NCBI GenBank assembly: GCA_902496115.1
Contig: CABUZK010000002.1
Span: 62,001 to 126,000, forward strand
DNA length: 64,000 nt
DNA from: an uncultured Collinsella sp.
Lineage (GTDB): Bacteria > Actinomycetota > Coriobacteriia > Coriobacteriales > Coriobacteriaceae
Reading direction: 5' to 3'
In this document: one piece after another, positions 58,208 through 64,000 of the stretch
Position numbering within the stretch: position 1 is the first letter of the stretch
Layout: each line of letters begins with the position of its first letter
Notes under the pieces: model-generated
Database searches by the model: none
Told to the model about the DNA's origin: nothing
What the model saw: only the letters and a program-made list of their open reading frames with translations
Translations under genes and position numbers: made by a program

Positions 58208-58462
58208 ATGGAGTACGGATCGTTCCAGGCCGAGGAATTCGGCGACCTGCAGCGCCTGGTCGACGGACTGTTTTATGACCGCCGCGCCATCGACCGCCTG
58301 GATCTCATCGTGCAGGCCGAGATCTTGGACCTCGCGCCCGACCTCATGGAAATCGCCAACCTTTTGCCGCCCGGCTACTACGACCGCCAATCGCTTTGCG
58401 ACCAGCTCAACTCCGCCTTGGCCGCCCACGGCTGGGGCGCCGTCTACGGCACCGTGGAATAA
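58208..58462 (+). CDS. small conserved-looking protein, unknown
   Basis: 84 residues from ATG 58208 with AAGGAGG 5 bp upstream: MEYGSFQAEEFGDLQRLVDG, FYDRRAIDRLDLIVQAEILD, ANLLPPGYYDRQSLCDQLNS, HGWGAVYGTVE. Helical with a few acidic and aromatic residues and no membrane segment. The strong ribosome site and codon use support a real gene. The family is not recognised. The inverted-repeat element copy B starts 59 bp after its stop. Confidence 0.7.
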   Translation: MEYGSFQAEEFGDLQRLVDGLFYDRRAIDRLDLIVQAEILDLAPDLMEIANLLPPGYYDRQSLCDQLNSALAAHGWGAVYGTVE

Positions 58463-58521
58463 GCCTCGAGGCCGGCATTTGGCCCGTTTCCCGACCCTGG
58501 CGAGGCTTGTTTTAGGGCTTG

Positions 58522-58749
58522 TGGCCAAAAAAGGGCAAATATGAGTACTGTCACCTTTTTAGTAGCAGCGTTTCTTGGTCGAAATCGGCAAAACTCGACT
58601 TGAAACTCCCTAATCACCGTCAGCTAGCGCCAAATTGGAAGTCGATGGTCACTCATTAACGTACAGTTCTTATAAATTTGTTCATTATTTTCCGCACCTA
58701 AAATGATACGCCGTTTGTGACAGTACTCACAAACGGCGTTTTTTGACCA
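58522..58749. repeat. 228-bp inverted-repeat element, copy B
   Basis: The left arm 58522-58568 is nearly identical to the left arm of copy A at 42680 (TGGCCAAAAAA-GGGCAAATA then TGAGTACTGTCACC ... TTTAGTAGCAG). The AT-rich middle shares ATTTGTT-ATTAT-TTC with copy A. The right end keeps GTGACAGTACTCA and the closing TTTTTTGACCA, but its centre is replaced by a CGCCGTTTGTGA hairpin. No ORF. It fills the gap between convergent genes; the rest of 58463-58834 shows nothing else. Confidence 0.78.
58709..58744 (+). terminator. terminator-like hairpin inside repeat copy B
   Basis: CGCCGTTTGTGA pairs perfectly with TCACAAACGGCG across CAGTAC, followed by TTTTTT. It can end the plus-strand gene at 58208. 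The loop keeps the CAGTAC core of the repeat family, so the terminator appears to have grown out of the element. Confidence 0.85.
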
Positions 58750-58834
58750 CGGGGGTATCTGGCAGGGGGCCAGTAGCGCTCGGATCCGAGTTTCGAACGC
58801 ATCCAAACCGGTTCTGGTGTCTTTTTTCGAGCTT

Positions 58835-60193
58835 TTACTCGTTCTTGGGCGCAGGGTGCTTGCAGACCACACTCATATAGATCATGCCAAGCACAGCCGC
58901 GGTGACAGAGCCGGCGAGAATAGCGGCCTTGGCAGCCAGGACCTCGAACTGGGCCGTCGGGAAAGCGAGGCCGCTGATGAGGATCGACATCGTAAAGCCG
59001 ATGCCGCCCAGAATGCCCACACCGGCAATCATGTGCCAGTTGACGTTGCGCGGCAACTGGCAAGCCTTGAGCTTGACCAGGGTAAATGTCATGCCAAAAA
59101 TACCAATCGGCTTGCCCAGCAGCATGCCAAAGTACACGCCGAGCGTCACCGGGTCGGTGAGCAGCGTGCTCATGTCCACGCCCACTAGGCGAACCTGTGC
59201 GTTCACGAACGCAAAGATCGGCAGAATCACAAAGTTGACCGGCGTGGAGATCAGACGCTCCATGCGGATGAGCGGCGGGGTCACGCGGTGCATGACGCGC
59301 TCGACCCTGGTGGTCGAGACGGTAAAGTCATGCTGGCCCAAGATGTGCGCCTCGTCGTCGTAGCGGTCATCGAGCAGCGGCAGGCACTCGCCCAACCAAT
59401 CGGTGAGGCTATCGAGCTTGACGCCGCACTTGGCCGGAATGGTAAAGGCCAAGATGACGCCAGCAAGCGTGGCATGTACACCGCTCTTGAACATGCAGAA
59501 CCACAACAGCAGGCCCAGTACCGAATACGGGGCAAGGCGGTAATGCTGCGTCTTGTTGAGCCACACGAGCGCGCAGGTCACCAGCGCGGCGGCGCCCAAC
59601 CAAAACGGATTGGGGCTTTGACCGTAGAAGATGGCGATGGCGGCGATGGAGATGAGGTCGTCGGCGATGGCGAGCGTCGAGAAGAACACGCGCACGCCGT
59701 TGGGCACGCGGTTGCCCAAAAGCGATAGCACGCCCAGCGCAAAGGCAATATCGGTTGCCATGGGGATGGCCCAACCGTTGCGGGCGCCGGCATGGTTAAA
59801 GATCAGGTAGATGCAGGCGGGAACGACGACGCCGCCCACGGCCGCCAGCATGGGAAGCATGGCCTGACGCGGATTCTTGAGCTCGCCGACCGTCATCTCG
59901 TACTTAAGCTCAATGCCCACCAACAAAAAGAAAATCGCCATGAGGAAGTCGTTGACAAAAAGCTCAACGGTGAGACCGGCCGTAAGGTTGCCCAGACCCA
60001 CATACAGCGGGGTCTCCAAAAAGTGATGGATGGCCTCGTAGGCATCGGTATTGGCGCAAATGACGGCGGCGATGGCGGCGATGACCATAACCGCGGCGGA
60101 AATCGTGCCGTTCTCGGCGATGCGCTCCCAAATGTCGTGGCGTTCAAAGCGCTTGCGCTCACGGACGTTGAACAGCTGCTCAGTTGCTGCCAT
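58835..60193 (-). CDS. nhaA: Na+/H+ antiporter NhaA
   Basis: 452 residues with about 11-12 membrane segments. NhaA landmarks: FVNDFLMAIFFLLVGIELKYEM, GWAIPMATDIAFALGVLSLL, the ion-binding Asp pair in FFSTLAIADDLISIAAIAIF, and GKPIGIFGMTF. It exchanges external protons for internal sodium and supports pH and salt balance. The loop at ~285-315 is charged (DDRYDDEAHILGQHD). AAAGGAG lies 7 bp upstream. The 267-bp gap to ppaC holds the ppaC terminator. Confidence 0.93.
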   Translation of the reverse strand: MAATEQLFNVRERKRFERHDIWERIAENGTISAAVMVIAAIAAVICANTDAYEAIHHFLETPLYVGLGNLTAGLTVELFVNDFLMAIFFLLVGIELKYEMTVGELKNPRQAMLPMLAAVGGVVVPACIYLIFNHAGARNGWAIPMATDIAFALGVLSLLGNRVPNGVRVFFSTLAIADDLISIAAIAIFYGQSPNPFWLGAAALVTCALVWLNKTQHYRLAPYSVLGLLLWFCMFKSGVHATLAGVILAFTIPAKCGVKLDSLTDWLGECLPLLDDRYDDEAHILGQHDFTVSTTRVERVMHRVTPPLIRMERLISTPVNFVILPIFAFVNAQVRLVGVDMSTLLTDPVTLGVYFGMLLGKPIGIFGMTFTLVKLKACQLPRNVNWHMIAGVGILGGIGFTMSILISGLAFPTAQFEVLAAKAAILAGSVTAAVLGMIYMSVVCKHPAPKNE

Positions 60194-60401
60194 GGGCGGC
60201 TCCTTTCACGGGAAAGCTCCCGTCTTAAAAAAGCACGGCCCGCCCAAGTGGCGGCGCCGCGCTCTAACGTATTACGCTTGCATCTAGCCTACCCTGCACG
60301 ACAAGCACGCAGGCGTGGCCGAAAAGCGGAACCACAGGTTGAACATTATTTGTTCAACGGCGCGGGCACGCCTGTCCAAGAGACGACGCGGCGCCGTGCA
60401 C

Positions 60402-60441
60402 AAAAAACGACCGGAGCGCGGGGCGTCCGCGATCCGGTCGT
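60402..60441 (-). terminator. terminator of ppaC
   Basis: ACGACCGGA pairs with TCCGGTCGT around a ~17-nt GC-rich loop; the minus strand continues TTTTTTG. It lies 20 bp after the ppaC stop. Confidence 0.88.
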
Positions 60442-60460
60442 GGCGTTCGGTCAACTAAAC

Positions 60461-61384
60461 CTAGCAGGCGGCCATGATGGGAGCAGCGACCTGCTTCTTA
60501 CGGGAGAGGACGCCCGGCATCCAGACGCCGTCGTGCTCGTCGGCAATGCCCAGGCCCTTCTGAGCAGCCTCGGTCTCGCCCTCGAGCAGGACCTGCGAGC
60601 CCTCCTCCATGATGTCGGTGATGCACAGGACGATGCCGTCGGCACCCTTCTCGGCGGCGTAGGCGCGCATGGCCTCGCGAATCTCGTCGATCATGCCAAG
60701 CGCACGGCTCTTGTCGACGGTCTCGTACTGGCCGATGAGCAGCTTCTTGCCGGCGGGCTCGAACATCTTGATGTCGTTGCCGACCATCTCGGCTGCAGTG
60801 AAGGAGCCGGACGGGCGGGTGAGGAAGACCTCCATGCCAAACTTAACCGGGTCGACGCCCACCTGCTCGCCGAGCTTGGCGGCGACGGCGCGGTCGACAT
60901 CGGTGGTGGTGGGGCTCTTGAGCATGAGCGTGTCGGTCATCATGGCCGAAAGCAGCAGCTTGGCCTGGACGTCGGAAAGCTCAACGCCGAGCACGCCGGC
61001 GAGCTTGGTGACGATGGTGCAGCTGGAGCCCCAGGGCAGGCAGATGTAGTGCAGCGGGCCGGCGGTCTCGAAGTCGCCGATGCGGTGATGATCGACGACG
61101 CCAAAGACCGTGGCGTCCTTAAGGCCAGCGACAGACTGGGCGGACTCGTTGTGGTCGGTGAGGACGACGAGCTGCCCGGCCTCGACGGACTCGATCACGC
61201 GGGGCTCGGCAATGCCGGCGTCGGCGAGCAGCTTGGCAGACTCTGCCGGAAGCTGACCAAGGGCGCAGGCCTCGTAGGTGTTGCCGGCATACTCAACCTG
61301 GTTGAGCAGCTGGGACAGGACGACGGCGCTCATGATGGCGTCGTTATCGGGGTTCTGGTGACCAAAGACAAGAACGTTTGCCAT
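60461..61384 (-). CDS. ppaC: manganese-dependent inorganic pyrophosphatase (family II)
   Basis: 307 residues. DHH domain: VLVFGHQNPDNDAIMSAVVL (the usual T of PDTDAI is N here), then VFGVVDHHRIGDFET with the metal-binding Asp-His-His. The DHHA2 part has ITDIMEEGSQVLLEG and GVLSRKKQVAAPIMAA with the substrate-binding SRKKQ. It hydrolyses pyrophosphate to drive biosynthesis. AGGATAT ribosome region upstream. Single-gene unit. Confidence 0.94.
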   Translation of the reverse strand: MANVLVFGHQNPDNDAIMSAVVLSQLLNQVEYAGNTYEACALGQLPAESAKLLADAGIAEPRVIESVEAGQLVVLTDHNESAQSVAGLKDATVFGVVDHHRIGDFETAGPLHYICLPWGSSCTIVTKLAGVLGVELSDVQAKLLLSAMMTDTLMLKSPTTTDVDRAVAAKLGEQVGVDPVKFGMEVFLTRPSGSFTAAEMVGNDIKMFEPAGKKLLIGQYETVDKSRALGMIDEIREAMRAYAAEKGADGIVLCITDIMEEGSQVLLEGETEAAQKGLGIADEHDGVWMPGVLSRKKQVAAPIMAAC

Positions 61385-61515
61385 GGATATCCTCCACTTG
61401 ATATGTGTACTTGGACGTAGCTATGGTAGCACGCCGATGCCGAGCCTTCGCAGACGGAAGGGCCACGGCATATTTTGTGGCAAGCATGGGGACCAAGTCC
61501 GCCCCCCTGCACCAG

Positions 61516-62469
61516 CTATTTGCCGGCGGCGCGCAGGGCTACGTAGGCGGCACCGATGATGCCGGCGTCGTTGCCGAGCGAAGCGACCTTAATGGGCGTC
61601 TCGCGCGAGGCAGAGAGCGCGTACTGCTTAAAGTGCTCGCGGACCTTGTCGAGGTAGACATCGGCCGAAGCGGAAGCACCGCCGCCGATCAGGAACATCT
61701 CGGGATCGACCACGTTGGCAATAAGCGCCAGGGCGCGGCCGAGATAGTCGGCCATGGTATCGGCCGCGGCCAGCGCGAGCTTGTCGCCCTCGCGGCAGGC
61801 CTGGAACACGTCCTTGGAATCGGAGGGGCCGGTGAGCTCGATGGGCTCGACGCCCGCCTTCTTGCACTCGGCAAGGTAGTTGCTCACCACGCCGGTGGCG
61901 CTGGAATACTGCTCCAGATGGCCATGGCCGCCACAGCCGCAGGTGCGCTCCTCAGCCGGGTTCAGGCACATGTGGCCAATCTCGCCGCCGGCGCCCACAA
62001 CACCCGATACCACGTCACCGTTAACGATAACGCCGCCGCCCACGCCGGTACCGATGGTGACCATCACCACGTTCTGCACGCCCTTGGCAGAACCGAGCCA
62101 GGCCTCGCCCATGGCAGCGGCGTTGGCATCATTCTCGTACTTAACGACCGCATCGGGGCAATGCTCCTGAATGGCGACCCTCAGCTCGGGCAGGTTAATG
62201 GCAATGTTGGCCTTGACCTTGGCATCGCCCGACGCCGGGATGGGACACGGAACGGCCAGGCCAATGCCCGCCACAAAGGCACGCGGAATCTGTGCCTTGG
62301 CGACCACCTGGTCGATAGCCTCGGTCACCGCGGCAAAGCCCGCAGCGTCAACGATAGGAGGCGTAGGCACGCTGGCCTTGGCCAGCAGGTTGCCGTCCTC
62401 GTCGAACAGACCCTCCTTAACCGAAGTGCCGCCGACGTCGATGCCGATGTAATACTGCTTAGGTTCCAT
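61516..62469 (-). CDS. ROK-family sugar kinase, probably glucokinase
   Basis: 317 residues from the ATG at 62467-62469 (AAAGGTGG upstream). Nucleotide-binding opening YYIGIDVGGTSVKEGLFDED, VPCPIPASGDAK, VVKYENDANAAAMGEAWLGS with the catalytic Asp, and VMVTIGTGVGGGVIVNG. The ROK zinc motif C-x-C-G-x-x-G-C-x-E reads CGCGGHGHLE here, with His in place of the third Cys, still able to bind zinc. IANVVDPEMFLIGGGASAS closes the fold. Glucokinase is the best guess; N-acetylhexosamine kinase is an alternative. Confidence 0.88.
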   Translation of the reverse strand: MEPKQYYIGIDVGGTSVKEGLFDEDGNLLAKASVPTPPIVDAAGFAAVTEAIDQVVAKAQIPRAFVAGIGLAVPCPIPASGDAKVKANIAINLPELRVAIQEHCPDAVVKYENDANAAAMGEAWLGSAKGVQNVVMVTIGTGVGGGVIVNGDVVSGVVGAGGEIGHMCLNPAEERTCGCGGHGHLEQYSSATGVVSNYLAECKKAGVEPIELTGPSDSKDVFQACREGDKLALAAADTMADYLGRALALIANVVDPEMFLIGGGASASADVYLDKVREHFKQYALSASRETPIKVASLGNDAGIIGAAYVALRAAGK

Positions 62470-62808
62470 GGGAGCCCACCTTTCTCGTTTAAACATTGCC
62501 TGTATGGTACCGCTCCCAAGGCAAAAACCTACCAAAAAGGGACAGGTTTGTTTTGACAGGTTTTATCTGGGGAAACGCAGAGTACGAGATTCGGTTCGCT
62601 GGCCGCTATATCGGTTCGGTCCCGTCCTCGGACCGATCATTCCTCAACACGACACTACTCAGATGTTTATCATTTAGAACGCTCTGATTTTACAAGCGGG
62701 GCGACTTTTGATTTTATCTTTCTCGAACTTTTCAATAACTCAAAATAGGGATGCTTAGGTGTTAACTATACTTTCTTTTATACTCAATCAAGTTGGAAAG
62801 GAGGTTCC

Positions 62809-63528
62809 ATGATTCCCAAATACGAGGCGATAGCTGCAGATATTCGTCGCACTATCGAGGATGGCGCTCTTAAACCGGGCGACAAGCTTCCCACCGTCGT
62901 TGAGTTCTGCGAGCTCTATAGCGTTTCCAAAATCACCGTCAAACGAGCTATCGAGCAAATCACCGAGGAAGGTCTTATTACCAGCCGTCGTGGATCGGGT
63001 ACCTACGTTAAGGACACGGCAGGACTTCCCGGCCAGGCGTTTTTCCAGGGCAAAAACGACCGTGCCCAGGGTTTTTCGTATGAGCACCGCGGGGAAAAGG
63101 TGACCTCGGTGGTCTACGATTTCTCGATTGTTAATCCACCAGCGGACATCGCAGCCCAGCTGGGAATTGCCGAGGATGACTTTGCCTATCACGTCGTGCG
63201 CGTGCGTCAGGCCGATGAGGAGCCCATCGTTATCGAGTACACCTACATGCCCCTCGAGCTGATTCCGGGCCTTAAAAAGAAGGACCTGTACGGATCGGTC
63301 TACCATTTCATCCGCGAGCAATGCAGGCTGAAAATTTCGAGCTTCCACCGTACCATTCGCGCCGTGGCAGCAACCGAGGAAGAAGCCGATCGCCTGGACA
63401 CCAAACCTGGCTCTCCCCTGCTCGAGCTCACCCAGATTGGCTTTTTGGACAGCGGCGCCGCCTTTGAGTATTCGGTCTCGCGCAACGTTGGCGACCGCTT
63501 TGAGTTGCACAACGTAACGTTGGCATAG
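62809..63528 (+). CDS. GntR-family (UTRA) regulator next to manA
   Basis: 239 residues; AAAGGAGG lies 5 bp before the ATG. Winged helix: YEAIAADIRRTIEDGALKPG, KLPTVVEFCELYSVSKITVK, GSGTYV. The UTRA domain ends with VRQADEEPIVIEYTYMPLEL and FEYSVSRNVGDRFELH. It precedes manA by 74 bp on the same strand, so it may control mannose-6-phosphate or glycan sugar use. Upstream, 62470-62808 is AT-rich with TATACT boxes at 62767-62772 and 62780-62785 and no gene seen. Confidence 0.9.
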   Translation: MIPKYEAIAADIRRTIEDGALKPGDKLPTVVEFCELYSVSKITVKRAIEQITEEGLITSRRGSGTYVKDTAGLPGQAFFQGKNDRAQGFSYEHRGEKVTSVVYDFSIVNPPADIAAQLGIAEDDFAYHVVRVRQADEEPIVIEYTYMPLELIPGLKKKDLYGSVYHFIREQCRLKISSFHRTIRAVAATEEEADRLDTKPGSPLLELTQIGFLDSGAAFEYSVSRNVGDRFELHNVTLA

Positions 63529-63602
63529 GTTTTTGTAGTCATCCGGGCGCTCGCTTTGAGCTGTTTTGTGCAGCGCCCGCGCAACACAATGGGGGTATGA
63601 AC

Positions 63603-64000
63603 ATGTCCGATTTGATTAAACTGACGCCGATCTTCCACGAGAAGATCTGGGGCGGCCGCCAGCTCGAAACCGTATTTGGCTACGACATTCCCAAGGGTCC
63701 CATCGGTGAGTGTTGGGCCATCTCGGCCCACCCCAATGGCGACTGCCAGATTGCGGAGGGCCCGTATGCCGGTCACACGCTGTCGTGGCTGTGGGCCGAG
63801 CATCGCGAGCTCTTTGGCAACTGCGAGGGCAAGGAGTTCCCGCTACTCGTTAAGATTCTGGACGCCAAGGACGACCTTTCGATCCAGATTCATCCCAACG
63901 ACGAGTACGCCGCCAAGCACGAGAACGGCAGCCTGGGCAAAACCGAGTGCTGGTATGTGCTGGACTGCGAGCCCGGCGCCACGATCATCGTCGGTCAGCG
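63603..64000 (+). CDS. manA: mannose-6-phosphate isomerase, class I (cut by window end)
   Basis: 132 codons visible from ATG 63603; an ATG two codons earlier is too close to the GGGGG site. N-terminus: LIKLTPIFHEKIWGGRQLET, then GECWAISAHPNGDCQI, and the metal-binding KILDAKDDLSIQIHPND with a later KTECWYVLDC. These are the zinc-site residues of type I phosphomannose isomerases of the shorter, Firmicutes-like kind. It interconverts mannose-6-P and fructose-6-P. The frame is open to the window end. Confidence 0.92.
   Translation, partial: MSDLIKLTPIFHEKIWGGRQLETVFGYDIPKGPIGECWAISAHPNGDCQIAEGPYAGHTLSWLWAEHRELFGNCEGKEFPLLVKILDAKDDLSIQIHPNDEYAAKHENGSLGKTECWYVLDCEPGATIIVGQ

Noticed and set aside
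62496..62687. 63-aa frame upstream of the GntR gene
   Set aside because: Lacks a ribosome site and similarity; lies in the AT-rich control region.

Overview
The window is high-GC DNA with the gene content of a gut coriobacterium. A Collinsella-like species is the best guess; this is inferred from gene content and not from a marker gene. Support comes from several PTS transporters sitting beside Actinobacteria-style core genes (TopA with a Lys/Ala-rich tail, RicT with a long basic tail, a Tat operon) and from several families of intergenic palindromes. One tRNA and no rRNA were seen.

1-10.25 kb: two paralogous sugar modules in tandem, each made of a divergent LacI repressor, a lactose/cellobiose-family PTS IICB and a GH1 6-phospho-beta-glycosidase. 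A cut-off PTS IIA lies at the left edge. Each module ends with a strong terminator and then a block of 63-bp palindromes spaced exactly 80 bp apart.

10.25-18.9 kb: a lower-GC accessory island. It carries an XRE-like regulator, a decayed phage-type gene, an ABC three-component (ABC-3C) conflict system (small membrane protein, CTD-like protein, middle component, DUF2326 ATPase), an EcoRII-type restriction-modification pair and an excisionase-like gene. The island lies between two copies of a 13-bp sequence that is part of the 63-bp palindrome, so it probably entered or recombined at such a repeat. A Phd/RelE-type toxin-antitoxin pair lies just outside the right edge.

19.5-33.5 kb: an amino-sugar and galactose locus. 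It has a DeoR regulator, galM, an orphan PTS IIB whose phosphorylatable His is Tyr, tRNA-Thr(CGT), a YhcH-family protein, a nagA fragment, a LacC-like kinase, a LacX-like epimerase, a flavodoxin, nagA/agaA, agaS, a GntR/UTRA regulator, and a mannose-family PTS operon (IIA-YajC-IIB-IIC-IID). Together these could import N-acetylgalactosamine or a related sugar, deacetylate it, deaminate and isomerise it to tagatose-6-phosphate, and phosphorylate that. TGGT-n4-ACCA palindromes in front of agaS and of the PTS operon are the likely GntR sites.

33.6-64 kb: mostly housekeeping genes. These include a DUF2975/XRE pair, a SurA-like membrane protein, NAD-type isocitrate dehydrogenase, a HEAT-repeat protein, a beta-hydroxyacid dehydrogenase with a His/Cys-rich tail, DegV, HPF, a solute-binding lipoprotein, ComF, RicT, HolB, Tmk, a beta-lactamase-fold lipoprotein, TopA, a tatA-tatC-hypA-hypB operon, a STAS protein, an aminotransferase, NhaA, PpaC, a ROK kinase, and a GntR regulator next to a cut-off manA. 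Two further intergenic repeat families are scattered here: a 217-228 bp inverted-repeat element and a ~68 bp palindrome.
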